A stretch of 13,204 nucleotides of DNA from JAGOBX01 sp017999075 [NCBI: Candidatus Babelota bacterium] (GCA_017999075.1 JAGOBX010000047.1:1-13204); one strand, 5' to 3'. Counted from the first letter of the stretch, positions 1-8,344 are shown. Notes: generated from the letters alone by a model not told the origin. Made by a program: numbers and translations.

Positions 1-155
1 CATTAATAATGTTTATTAAAACTTCTAAAAACCCGAAAAATGCTGTGAATTTTGAATGCAATTTTCAAGTTAAATAATTATAAATGAAATTAAGGAAATG
101 TCTAACAGAAATTAAAGTTTGACCAAAATACATATTTTAAAAATTAAAAATACTT

Positions 156-183
156 TTGACATAAAAAAATATTGGTCTATAAT
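156..183 (+). promoter_or_regulatory. Sigma70-type promoter upstream of the cyclophilin-like gene
   Basis: A perfect -35 box TTGACA (156-161) and a perfect -10 box TATAAT (178-183) are separated by 16 bp. Transcription would start near 190, leaving a 5' leader of about 54 nt before the ATG at 244. The leader carries no Shine-Dalgarno sequence. Two consensus hexamers at near-ideal spacing are unlikely to be chance even in AT-rich DNA, though AT richness does inflate -10 matches. Bases 1-155 upstream are AT-rich and show no gene or clear signal. Confidence 0.7.
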
Positions 184-243
184 AATAACTTAACAGTTTT
201 ATAATTTTGATAATATCGGCAACTTTTTTGTATTATTCAACTT

Positions 244-585
244 ATGAAAATTAAATTAGACTTTAGAAATTTTTCTTTGAATGCTGATTTGTTCGATACT
301 GAAATTAGCAAAAAATTCTATGAACGCCTGCCGCTGACGGTTAATGAACTTACGCGCTGGGGCAATGAACTCTACGGCTCTATAGGTATTGATTTAGGCG
401 AAGAAAAACCTGTTCATTTAATTTCGGAAGGCGGGCTTGCCTATACAAACCGCGGTAATTATCTTTGCTTATTTTTTGGGCAAAAACCTGCTTGGGCTGT
501 TGAATATATCGGTAAAATACAAGGCGATGAATGGCAGAAATTGATAAAAGCTGATACTGACAGTTTAACGATAACACAAGCATAG
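244..585 (+). CDS. Cyclophilin-like fold protein (TM1367/COG2164 type)
   Basis: This 113-residue protein matches the cyclophilin-like family typified by Thermotoga TM1367. Seen in the sequence: a central ELYGSI strand (residues 43-48), a GGLAY turn (63-67), and a GNYLCLFFG segment (71-79) followed by a Pro, which is the family signature. Members are small beta-barrels of about 110-125 residues, so the length is normal. Their biochemical role is unknown, and they lack the catalytic residues of true peptidyl-prolyl isomerases, so no enzymatic function is assigned. No signal peptide or membrane segment is visible, so it is probably cytoplasmic. The ATG at 244 is the only sensible start and follows a consensus promoter, but no Shine-Dalgarno sequence precedes it. 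G+C is about 38% (130 of 342 bases counted), a little above its neighbours. This may hint at different ancestry or just stronger codon selection. Confidence 0.8.
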   Translation: MKIKLDFRNFSLNADLFDTEISKKFYERLPLTVNELTRWGNELYGSIGIDLGEEKPVHLISEGGLAYTNRGNYLCLFFGQKPAWAVEYIGKIQGDEWQKLIKADTDSLTITQA

Positions 586-625
586 AAATGATTGCAAAGC
601 ATAAGTCGCGTTTTCAGAAAATCTT

Positions 626-640
626 TCTTAACTGTTAAGA
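626..640. repeat. Short palindrome between the first two genes
   Basis: TCTTAAC (626-632) and GTTAAGA (634-640) form perfect 7-bp arms around one base. A second register pairs AAATCTT (619-625) with AAGATTT (637-643) around an 11-nt loop. The site lies 30 bp upstream of the ATG at 670. No T-tract follows, so it is not a good intrinsic terminator. A small dimeric operator or an mRNA hairpin is possible. In AT-rich DNA a chance palindrome of this size is also plausible. Confidence 0.3.
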
Positions 641-669
641 TTTATAAAATAAATATTTATGGGTAATCA

Positions 670-1617
670 ATGAATATTCAAAAAAACAATAATAAAACAA
701 TCGAATGGCTGCTTGATTCTGATGATGTTTCAATAAGATATCGAACATTGACTGAACTGCTTGACATTCCTGAAACAGATAAAAAAGTTTCATCCCTTAA
801 AAGACAAATATCAGAGAGTAAACCTGTGAAGGATATTTTGGATAATATGCATCCGGATGGTTATTGGCTGCAGAAAAAGTCTACAACAGGCGAAATGATT
901 GGTGATGCTATAGAATACGGAGCCTTTGCAACTACACATTTCTGCCTGTCATATTTAGCGGAATTGGGAATGACAAAAGAAAGTCCTGAAATAGCAAAAG
1001 CCTGTGAACGATACCTGAATCTTCAAAAAGAAGACGGCGACTATTGGAATCATATGTCCTGTCTGACCGGATACAATATCCGTACATTTATCAGATTAGG
1101 ATATAAAAATGATTTCAGAATTCAGCGTTCAATAAATTTATTGCTTTATACTAACCGTTTTGACAACGGCTATCTTTGCGATATGCACGAAAAGAGAAAC
1201 AAAAAAAGTAAAAGTTGCATCAGAGGCGCAGTTAAAGTTCTTTTGGCGTTTGCTGAACTGCCTGAGTATTGGAATCATCCGCGTGTTAAAAACTTAATAG
1301 ATTATTTTTTAAAAAGAGATGCTATTTTTAAAACTGCTGATAAAAATAAGATAGTAAATGAAGATATAAACCGCTTATCATATCCAATAATTTGGCGTGC
1401 GAATATTTATGAAATATTATATGCTTTGAGTAAAATGGGTTATGGAAAAGAAAGACGGTTGGAACGCGCATGGAGTCATTTAGAAGCGAGGCAGACTAAT
1501 AATGGAAAATATATACTTGATTGGACTCCTGTTCAATGTCCCTGGAAAATAGGAAAACGTAAACTTGAAAATAATTGGGTTACGTTTTATGTTTTGCTCG
1601 CAATGAAATATAAATGA
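670..1617 (+). CDS. Alpha/alpha-toroid protein, squalene cyclase/prenyltransferase-like
   Basis: This 315-residue protein belongs to a family often labelled prenyltransferase/squalene-cyclase-like and sometimes misnamed NifH. Seen in the sequence: an N-terminal helix with EWLL and DVSIRYRTL (12-27), a QW-like turn HPDGYW (61-66), and then repeated helical hairpins. These carry conserved Cys/Gly spots: SYLAELGM (94-101), CLTGYNIRTFIRLGY (131-145), GYLC (167-170), SCIRGAVKVLLAFAELPE (182-199) and a C-terminal WVTFYVLLAM (303-312). The DxDD (cyclase) and DDxxD (synthase) acid motifs are absent, so terpene cyclisation is not supported. The fold is inferred and the function is unknown. No signal peptide is seen, and the start is followed by a typical family N-terminus. 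It stands 84 nt after the cyclophilin-like gene on the same strand and just before a dead IS element. It could share the upstream promoter. Confidence 0.7.
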   Translation: MNIQKNNNKTIEWLLDSDDVSIRYRTLTELLDIPETDKKVSSLKRQISESKPVKDILDNMHPDGYWLQKKSTTGEMIGDAIEYGAFATTHFCLSYLAELGMTKESPEIAKACERYLNLQKEDGDYWNHMSCLTGYNIRTFIRLGYKNDFRIQRSINLLLYTNRFDNGYLCDMHEKRNKKSKSCIRGAVKVLLAFAELPEYWNHPRVKNLIDYFLKRDAIFKTADKNKIVNEDINRLSYPIIWRANIYEILYALSKMGYGKERRLERAWSHLEARQTNNGKYILDWTPVQCPWKIGKRKLENNWVTFYVLLAMKYK

Positions 1618-1694
1618 TTTAACCTAAAAACTGAAAGGGAAATTTCAAAATTTAAAATGGCGCACAAAATATAGCTTGGCTAATTATTAGGATT

Positions 1695-2761
1695 CATTAT
1701 GGAAGTGTTTCCAAACTTTCCTAAAAAAAAGATTTTTTTCTGCTAATCATCGCGAATAAAACTAAAAAAAATCCTGATACAAACGAGATAATTCCTCCAA
1801 AGCATAAAGTGTCTCCTGACTTCATATGCAAGGATTATGCAATTATTATTTTTTAAAAAAGATGTCTGAAAAAATCGGACTAACTTCAGCATTAAGAAAA
1901 GTATATCCTGAAACAATAAATGAAATACTAACTTGCGCAATGTTTGGCATATCAGAAGAACACCCGTTGTATCTATGTGAAGCATGATCTGATATTACAG
2001 CAGTTGATTGCTAAAGCAATCTATATTCACAAAGACTCAGTGAATTATTACGGGATATCGGAATAAACGACAATCAGAGATATAATTTTTTTAATGAATG
2101 GCGTGAAACCAACACTGATACCAAACATATTGTTTTTGATATTTCTTCTATATCATCGCATAGTAAAAATATTGATTATGTTGAATGGGGAAAGAATAAG
2201 GACGATAAAAAACTTCCGCAAGTTAATATCGGTTTGGTATTGGGCGAGCCATCCGAACTGCCGTTATATTATACAACGTATCCCGGCAGTATAAAAGATG
2301 TAAGCACATTAAAAAACCTGACAGCTCATAATATATGGTTAAAATTAAAGAAAACCATATTTCGTTCTTGACCGCGGATTTTATAGCGGACCTAATATAA
2401 AACAATTATCAGACGAGGGTTTTACTTTCATTATGCCTCTGCCTTTTTCAACGAATATTTCAAAAGATTTGATAAAAAATTACAGCAAAACAATTACGCA
2501 TCATTCTAAATCCTTTATGTACAATGATTCAATATTTTTTTCGAAGGCAGATTATTTTTGTTTTTTATTTCGCTTATCATATATGCCGCTATAGATAAGA
2601 TTATGAGAAAAAATAACCTTTACAAGAAATATTCATTAAACGAAATGATTTATGAATTAAAAAAAATTAAACTACTGAAACTTCCAGATGGTCAAAAAAT
2701 TATTTCAGAAATTTCAAAAAAGCAAAAAGATATTTTTAAAATTTTTAATATACAATTTTAA
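1695..2761 (+). pseudogene. Degenerate IS1634-type (DDE) transposase
   Basis: Conceptual translation across disrupted frames recovers the collinear order of an IS1634-family transposase. First comes a TNEIIPP-type N-terminal segment (1737-1850), then EKIGLTSALRKVYPE and HPLYLCEA (1862-1984). The first catalytic Asp follows in VFDISSISS (Asp at 2138-2140), then VEWG..KDDKKLPQVNIGLVLGE and PGSIKDVSTLKNL. The second Asp is in FVLDRGFYS (2370-2372), and the C-terminal part begins GRLFLFFISLI (from 2546). The damage is a frameshift near 1850, a TGA at 1985 where the family has Trp, a TAA at 2012, a frameshift between about 2338 and 2360, and a jump at about 2540-2546. The jump removes the region that should hold the third catalytic residue (Glu). 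Intact members are usually about 450-600 residues. This copy cannot make an active enzyme. The 5' boundary is uncertain, because the family-like reading becomes weak before about 1737. Confidence 0.85.
1695..2761 (+). mobile_element. Remnant of an IS1634-family insertion sequence
   Basis: The element is recognised only through its broken transposase. I looked for terminal inverted repeats and a target duplication between 1618 and 1700 and between 2762 and 2783, and found no convincing pair. The true ends are therefore unknown and the coordinates given are those of the coding remnant. It sits between the toroid gene and the convergent minus-strand operon, ending only 22 bp from the stop of the YkgJ-type gene. 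The multiple independent lesions indicate an old insertion. Confidence 0.65.
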
Positions 2762-2783
2762 AAAATTTAGATACAGGCATAAT

Positions 2784-3179
2784 TTATACTGATTTCGGAA
2801 TAATTATTTTTATTCCAGGGCAGTCATTCTTTACATAATCAAGATATGAATCATCTTGAATAATTTTTTTCCAGTAAGGATATGTTTTGCATTGATGAGG
2901 TCTACAATCATATATTAAGCATTTATTTTTTTCTGTTAAAAAAATGCATCTGTAATCAGATTCGTTTTTTTTTATTTCTATAAGAGTTGTTTTAAGATTC
3001 TCTTTTTTAGTATATTTTTTTTTAAAATCTTTTAACGGTATTCCTAAAAAATCAGATATATTTTTTTGTTCTGTATCTGTAAGCCATACATAACCTGTTG
3101 CTCCAGAACAGCAATTCCCGCATTGAATACAATTGAATTGTATTCTGTCTGTTTTAATTGATTTTATAATTTCATTCAT
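2784..3179 (-). CDS. YkgJ-type Cys-cluster protein (putative zinc/iron-chelating)
   Basis: This 131-residue protein belongs to the YkgJ/CxxCxxCC family (Pfam PF03692 type), described as putative zinc- or iron-chelating. The signature CIQCGNCC spans residues 17-24. Further cysteines follow at 78, 87, 92, 97 and 120, in segments such as YRCIF, NKCLIYDCRPHQCKTYP and DCPG. Together they give the usual set of eight or more metal-ligand candidates. The family is small and soluble, and its precise biochemical role is unknown. The gene follows the FapA-like gene by 13 nt on the same strand, so it is almost certainly co-transcribed. Its ATG has no clear Shine-Dalgarno sequence and may rely on translational coupling. 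It is the last gene of the operon, 22 nt from the dead transposase on the other strand, with no obvious terminator between them. Confidence 0.85.
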   Translation of the reverse strand: MNEIIKSIKTDRIQFNCIQCGNCCSGATGYVWLTDTEQKNISDFLGIPLKDFKKKYTKKENLKTTLIEIKKNESDYRCIFLTEKNKCLIYDCRPHQCKTYPYWKKIIQDDSYLDYVKNDCPGIKIIIPKSV

Positions 3180-3192
3180 AATTCTGATAATA

Positions 3193-6100
3193 TTATATTT
3201 TTACCAATTTTATATTTTCTTTTTTTAATTCTTCAAACAATTCATCAACCGGAGGTTCGTAAGGTTTTATTCTTATTTGGTTGTCGAGATAAAAATAAGT
3301 TACAAAATCAGTGACGTGATCTACTTTAATTTTTGCTGTGGAAATTGTTAACCGAATTCCTGTAAAACATTTTTCACTAACACAAATTTTGCCGTCTTTT
3401 CCTTTTTCAATTATTTCAGCAAGAATTTTTCTATCTTCAACAAGTTTTTTCAAACGTTTAACAATTTCTTCATCTTGATTTCTAAGTTTATCCAGCATTT
3501 CTTCATGTTTTTCTGTAAATTCATTTTTAGCCTTTAACTCCAACAACCGTTTTATATCAAGCCGTCCGCTTTTATAAAATTTTTCAAGTGAAACAATATA
3601 TGTTTCACTTTTTTTCATTTTTTCGAAAACTTCAGGATCAGAACCAGCTTCTACAGTTGTAACAGTAGCAATTTTAGAGCCGAGAATTTTTGCAAATACA
3701 GATTTACCGGCTCTTATTATTCCGCCGACAATCAATCCTTTTCCTCCTGTCAATACCACGACATTTTGCGCGGCATTAACAACACTGTGCATCAAAGAGT
3801 TTGATACTATGACATTTCTCCTGCAGAATACCGTAGCCTGTTCAATAAAATTTGTAATCATATTGCCTTTAACTGTTATCTTGCATTTATAGTTTCCTGA
3901 AATTCCGCGTCTAACATAAAGATTATTTCCGCATTCTACAGTTGCACCTTCAATATTTGAAACATAAATATCTCCGCCTGCTTTTACACTGAATCCTTCT
4001 TTTATAGTTCCGCTTATTATAACTGTTCCGGGAAACGTTATATTCCCGGTTCTATTATCTATATTGCCTATTATATGCAAAGCTTCTTCAACATAAAATT
4101 TGTAACCTTCACGGAACGCCATACCGCTAATCTGCGCAGAAATTTTCAAACCGTCTTCTGATAATACCGCATTTTTACCTGCGCGCAATTGAAAATTTTT
4201 ACCTTTTGGCGGAGAAATTTCCTCGCCAAAAACATTGATTCCAGGAGTCCCTTCTTTTGGCGGAATTTTTTTCACTATAAGATCTTTTGACCTCACAGAA
4301 TCAAGCGGTTGAATTCCATAAATTTCTTCAAGTTGTTTTTCTTCTGAAGATTTTTCTTTATTTTGATTAACAAAAGGAAACAACAGCACTGCGTCCTGGC
4401 CAGAAACAGGATTTATTCCTTCCGAAATTAATAATTCCATCTTTTTTTTCAAATTTTTTAATGAATTTTTTATCAGGTCAAGATTCGGTTTATAAATATT
4501 TTTTTCAATAATTTTATTTTTTATCTCATCATAATCTACTGGAAGTCCACCATATTGCGGAGGAATTAAAGTTATATAAACCTGCATTTTATCAGAAGAA
4601 ATATTAAAAAAATATTTTCCGTCAAGTTCGGGTTCAGGCTGACGAGGACCTATTTTAACTTCTTCTGCCGAACTTTTTTCCATTTCATTTTTCAATATTT
4701 CCAAATCAATCCCGGAATTATAATTAAATTCCCTTAATTGCTGAATTGCTTCTTCAACTTTCGCTTTTTTCCCATTGCCTCTCGGAGGAAATGAAGTCAG
4801 CATAAGCCCTTTTATTGTATTCAATATAACAAAAAAACCGTCTAAATCTTTCCGTTCTTTTCCTTTTTTAAAAATCTTAATTACATAAGTTTGTTTTTTT
4901 AAATTTAAAAAACTTTTATTTGGATGCTGTAATATTTCATAATCAAGATCGTCTTCCGAACATTGAAAATGTTCCACTCCTTTCTGCATGCACTCTTTAA
5001 TTGAAGCTCCAGCTATCTGTATAGGATAACTATTTTTAATTTTAAAGAACATTTGCCTCAAAGCATTTTTATCTTCATTTTTTCCGATCAATATCGCATT
5101 AAGGCGTAATATTTTTTTTGACTGCGACATATATCTGTCAACATCAATAAATAATGCATTCTGAGAAGGTATATTTAAAAATTTCACAGCAAGCTGATAC
5201 AATAATTGCGAATCATATCCTTCAAAAAGAGCGTTTTTCCTTAATTTCAAGTTTTCAAAAATAACCGGTTGGCCGGATTCTGTTTTTATAGAATCATTGG
5301 AATAAATTATTTTTTCAATATCAGGTTTTACAAATCCTTCCATAACTATATTTTCAAAAGAACTTGAAAATGCTATTTTTTCATATTTTTTTTCAATAAT
5401 TTTTTCTATTCCGTCAAGAACAATCTTAACTCCTTCAACTATATTTCCGTCAACTCCGACAATCCGGCGGCCATTATTATTAATTATAGAATCAAAGGGT
5501 TTTACTTTTTCAGAAAGTTCTGTCAAAGTTTTATTAATTTGAATTATAGATTCTGTTTTTTTAGAAAATCTGGAATCAGTCTGAGGAACATTATTTTTTT
5601 TCAATTGCTCTATTTCATTCTTTAAAGTAATTAAATTCCGTTCACAGAATTTTTTTTGGTCAATAATTTTATTATATTCGTCTCTTTCATTTTTAAACAT
5701 CCCCAAATTTATAGAAATAGGTTCGCTGTCAAGCACAACTTTTGTTTTATTAGCTGGAATATATAACAGACTGCATAATTCCGAAAAATATTTTTTTTTA
5801 TGATTAACGGATTCTATGTGATTTTCTATTTGTTCAAGCCGTTCAAGTGATTTATCATCAAGTTTTTCACTTTCAATTTTTTTGCGTTCATCTTCATATT
5901 TTCTTATATCCGCATCCAAAAAAGATAATTTTTCTTTGTATCTTTTTAACACAAAAACATAATCAGCAGAAACTTCTTCTTCAGACCCAGGAGTAGAATA
6001 TTTTGCAAAATATTCGTTTATTTTATCAAAATTAATTTTAGGATATATTTCATCCGCATTTATTTTCAATGTATTATATCGGTTCTTCAAATTATCTATA

Positions 6101-6990
6101 TTTTTATAATATTCTTGTGCGCGTTTATCATCAACAGCATTCGACACAAGAAAATTTTCTATGTCATTGATTTCCTTTTCAAGTTGATCCATTGACAAAA
6201 TGTATTCCAGCAAAACTTTAATCTGGCTGTCTTCTATTCCGGTTTCAAGCGTGTATATCGATTCTCGCCTGCTTCCTATCCTGTTTGCTGAAACTTCATT
6301 TCTTATAAACAATTCACTACGTTCAATTGCTCTTTCTCCAGGACCTGTCAGAATCAAGGACTTTCCACTTTCAATAAAACAATCTTTTATAATATCTTCA
6401 ACAATTATATTCCCTGAACATTTTATGTTAGTTGATTTTTCTATTCGAGGAGTTTTGATATTACCTCCGCAGTTTAAAAACCCATTTTGGAAATTGAATA
6501 TTCCATCTCTAGATATAATATTACCACCGCAGTTTAATTCAGAATCAAGAATTTTATATGTAAAAATATCGCCGGTAACATTTATAATTGAACCCGAATC
6601 TATTATTCCATGAACTATAACGCTTCCATCAAAATCAATGTTACCGGTACCTAATTCAACTGATGCGTCAGAATCTATTTCTATGACAGGCAAAACATTA
6701 AGCTCATTATGTTTCCATTGAATTAATCCTGATATAGTTGAAAAAATTTTCGTTCCGTCAGAAGATATGGCAACATTTTTACCAGGGATAATACCCGTAT
6801 CATTTTTGGTTCCTGTTTTATCAATGAATGAATATAACAATTGTCCTGGCGCAACTTCAAGATATTTTTTTTCAATTATTTCAAAAATCGATATTGAATC
6901 AAATAAAAACAAATATCTTCCAAAAGAATACACCAATTCATTATTTGTTTCATTTATGTCAGATATTATAAACAACTGGCGGTCAGGCAT
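3193..6990 (-). CDS. Giant FapA/DUF342-family protein with two beta-helix modules
   Basis: This 1265-residue protein is about twice the usual FapA length. Order seen: a first beta-helix module (about 65-250) with Gly/Asn turns repeating about every 20 residues (CGGNI at 153 and 173, CSGNI at 191); charged coiled coils (about 253-405 and 430-495); a less familiar segment (500-650); a Jag_N-like domain (about 658-712); a FapA N-terminal region (about 715-870) with SFPPRGNGKK and IPPQYGG; the linker PPKEGTPGINVFGEEI (910-925); a second beta-helix (about 930-1115) with rungs at AGGDIYV, CGNNLYV, KGNMIT, RRNVIV and AGKSVF; and a C-terminal coiled coil (about 1117-1200) with a short beta tail. No signal peptide or membrane segment is visible. 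FapA proteins are bactofilin-like and named for flagellar assembly, but no flagellar gene is near. Start: ATG with AAGGA 6 nt upstream (6997-7001). The gene begins 44 nt after the DUF1015 stop. A scaffold or polymer role is inferred. Confidence 0.85.
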   Translation of the reverse strand: MPDRQLFIISDINETNNELVYSFGRYLFLFDSISIFEIIEKKYLEVAPGQLLYSFIDKTGTKNDTGIIPGKNVAISSDGTKIFSTISGLIQWKHNELNVLPVIEIDSDASVELGTGNIDFDGSVIVHGIIDSGSIINVTGDIFTYKILDSELNCGGNIISRDGIFNFQNGFLNCGGNIKTPRIEKSTNIKCSGNIIVEDIIKDCFIESGKSLILTGPGERAIERSELFIRNEVSANRIGSRRESIYTLETGIEDSQIKVLLEYILSMDQLEKEINDIENFLVSNAVDDKRAQEYYKNIDNLKNRYNTLKINADEIYPKINFDKINEYFAKYSTPGSEEEVSADYVFVLKRYKEKLSFLDADIRKYEDERKKIESEKLDDKSLERLEQIENHIESVNHKKKYFSELCSLLYIPANKTKVVLDSEPISINLGMFKNERDEYNKIIDQKKFCERNLITLKNEIEQLKKNNVPQTDSRFSKKTESIIQINKTLTELSEKVKPFDSIINNNGRRIVGVDGNIVEGVKIVLDGIEKIIEKKYEKIAFSSSFENIVMEGFVKPDIEKIIYSNDSIKTESGQPVIFENLKLRKNALFEGYDSQLLYQLAVKFLNIPSQNALFIDVDRYMSQSKKILRLNAILIGKNEDKNALRQMFFKIKNSYPIQIAGASIKECMQKGVEHFQCSEDDLDYEILQHPNKSFLNLKKQTYVIKIFKKGKERKDLDGFFVILNTIKGLMLTSFPPRGNGKKAKVEEAIQQLREFNYNSGIDLEILKNEMEKSSAEEVKIGPRQPEPELDGKYFFNISSDKMQVYITLIPPQYGGLPVDYDEIKNKIIEKNIYKPNLDLIKNSLKNLKKKMELLISEGINPVSGQDAVLLFPFVNQNKEKSSEEKQLEEIYGIQPLDSVRSKDLIVKKIPPKEGTPGINVFGEEISPPKGKNFQLRAGKNAVLSEDGLKISAQISGMAFREGYKFYVEEALHIIGNIDNRTGNITFPGTVIISGTIKEGFSVKAGGDIYVSNIEGATVECGNNLYVRRGISGNYKCKITVKGNMITNFIEQATVFCRRNVIVSNSLMHSVVNAAQNVVVLTGGKGLIVGGIIRAGKSVFAKILGSKIATVTTVEAGSDPEVFEKMKKSETYIVSLEKFYKSGRLDIKRLLELKAKNEFTEKHEEMLDKLRNQDEEIVKRLKKLVEDRKILAEIIEKGKDGKICVSEKCFTGIRLTISTAKIKVDHVTDFVTYFYLDNQIRIKPYEPPVDELFEELKKENIKLVKI

Positions 6991-7034
6991 ATTATTTCCT
7001 TATTATTTTTTAACAGGGCTCATAGTTAATTCAT

Positions 7035-8309
7035 TTATTTTTTTAATGTTTCAACATCATCTAATAAATGGACTACCATACCGCTGCGCAGTTTCGGCTC
7101 AAACCATGTTGATTTTGGAGGCATAATCTGTCCTGCATCAGCAATATCCATTAGTTCATCTAATGATGTAGGATACATTGAAAATGCTACTGCATATTTT
7201 CCTGAATCAACTAATTTTTCAAGTTCAGCTGAACCGCGGATACCTCCCACAAAATTAATTCTATTGTCTGACCTCGGATCTTTTATTCCCAGAAGAGGAT
7301 TAAGTATATTTTTCTGCAATATTGAAACATCAAGAGAATCAACAGGAGAATCATTATCATATATTTCTTTTTTCGGTTGGAGTTTATACCATTTTCCATT
7401 TATATACATTCCGATATTTTTTGTTTCTGCCGGAGAAAAACATTTTTCGTCAACAGGCGTTATTTCAAATTTTTCTTTTATTTTTTCAAATAAAACTTGC
7501 TCTGTCAAACCGTTTAAATCTTTAACCACCCTATTATAAGGCATTATTTTAAGCTGATTATCAGGAAACAGAACTGTAAGAAAATAATTATATTCTTCTT
7601 TGCCGTTGTGATTATTATTCTCGGATTTCTTTAATGCTCTAACTCTGTATCCTGAAGCTGCTCTGTGATGACCGTCCGCAACATATAATGCAGGAACTTT
7701 TTTAAAAGCAGAACAAAGTTTTTTAATAAGTTTGTCGTCGGTAATTAAATATAACGTATGCCTGACTTCCAATCCGCTGTCTGCAGTTGAAAAATCATAA
7801 ACCGGAATAGTATCCAGGCACGAATTAACTAAATCATCGATTTTCTTACGGCTGCGGTAAGTTAAAAAAACAGGTCCGGCATTGCAGTTTGTTTCATAAA
7901 CATGACGGGCTCTGTCGTCTTCTTTATCTTTACGGGTTAATTCATGTTTTTTTATAAGATTTTTTTCGTATTCATCAACTGAAGCGCAGGCTAATAATCC
8001 AATCTGAATATGATTTCCCATTTGTTGTTTATAAATATACAGGCAAGGTTTATTCTCTATAAGAAGATAACCTTCGTCTATAAATTTTTTAAAATTACTT
8101 TTAGCAGTTTCATAAACCTTATCACTATATAAATCAATTTTAGGATCCAAATCTATTTCAGGTTTTGTAACATGAAAAAAACTGTATTTATTTCCTTCCG
8201 CGAGTTTTCTGGCTTCGTCAGAATTTAAAACATCATACGGTAAAACAGCTAATCTGCTTGCAATTTCCGGATTAGGTCTTAATCCTCTGAAAGCTTTTAT
8301 TGTAGACAT
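7035..8309 (-). CDS. DUF1015 family protein
   Basis: This 424-residue protein spans the full DUF1015 family (Pfam PF06245). Seen: the N-terminal FRGLRPNPE and LPYDV motifs (7-27); FFHVTKPE (44-51); HELTRKDKEDDRARH (122-136); the hallmark VADGHHRAASGYR (210-222); a central FLTVLFPDNQLKIMPYNRVV segment (243-262); GGIRG (355-359); and the C-terminal MPPKSTWFEPKLRSG (396-410). The length is typical and nothing is missing. The reaction is not known to me. The DGHHR box recalls the Gly-x-His/Arg box of ParB/sulfiredoxin-fold nucleotide-using proteins, but that is only a resemblance. It is soluble, with no membrane segments. The ATG is well supported by AAGGGGGA (8319-8326) at 9-nt spacing. It is first in a probable three-gene operon with the FapA-like and YkgJ-type genes, reading from its own promoter. 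Confidence 0.88.
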   Translation of the reverse strand: MSTIKAFRGLRPNPEIASRLAVLPYDVLNSDEARKLAEGNKYSFFHVTKPEIDLDPKIDLYSDKVYETAKSNFKKFIDEGYLLIENKPCLYIYKQQMGNHIQIGLLACASVDEYEKNLIKKHELTRKDKEDDRARHVYETNCNAGPVFLTYRSRKKIDDLVNSCLDTIPVYDFSTADSGLEVRHTLYLITDDKLIKKLCSAFKKVPALYVADGHHRAASGYRVRALKKSENNNHNGKEEYNYFLTVLFPDNQLKIMPYNRVVKDLNGLTEQVLFEKIKEKFEITPVDEKCFSPAETKNIGMYINGKWYKLQPKKEIYDNDSPVDSLDVSILQKNILNPLLGIKDPRSDNRINFVGGIRGSAELEKLVDSGKYAVAFSMYPTSLDELMDIADAGQIMPPKSTWFEPKLRSGMVVHLLDDVETLKK

Positions 8310-8318
8310 GATTATAAA

Positions 8319-8326
8319 TCCCCCTT
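8319..8326 (-). promoter_or_regulatory. Strong Shine-Dalgarno sequence of the DUF1015 gene
   Basis: On the minus strand AAGGGGGA precedes the ATG (8307-8309) with a 9-nt spacer. It is the strongest ribosome binding site in the window and fixes this start. It contrasts with the plus-strand genes, which have none. Confidence 0.7.
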
Positions 8327-8344
8327 GAAAAATAATGAGAATAA

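Noticed and set aside
1631-1646. TGAAA/TTTCA hairpin after the toroid gene as terminator or IS end
   Set aside because: The stem is only 5 bp and AT-rich, lacks a T-run, and no matching inverted partner is seen past 2761.
1743-1985. 80-residue minus-strand open frame in the IS remnant
   Set aside because: The opposite strand carries the recognisable transposase fragments, so this is a shadow.
1985-1987. TGA at a conserved Trp position in the transposase, as a sign of TGA-to-Trp recoding
   Set aside because: Intact genes here use TGG for Trp and the toroid gene ends in TGA. The same transposase also has a TAA and frameshifts, so it is ordinary decay.
2797-2816. Hairpin GGAATAA/TTATTCC as terminator between the convergent genes
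   Set aside because: It lies inside the coding end of the YkgJ-type gene, has only two G-C pairs, and no T-tract follows on either strand.
6200-6613. 137-residue plus-strand open frame inside the FapA-like gene
   Set aside because: It is antisense to a clear coding frame with strong family motifs. Its composition is that of a shadow frame and no start signals were seen.
7264-7539. Plus-strand open frames within the DUF1015 gene
   Set aside because: They overlap conserved DUF1015 sequence antisense, resemble no family and have no ribosome binding site.
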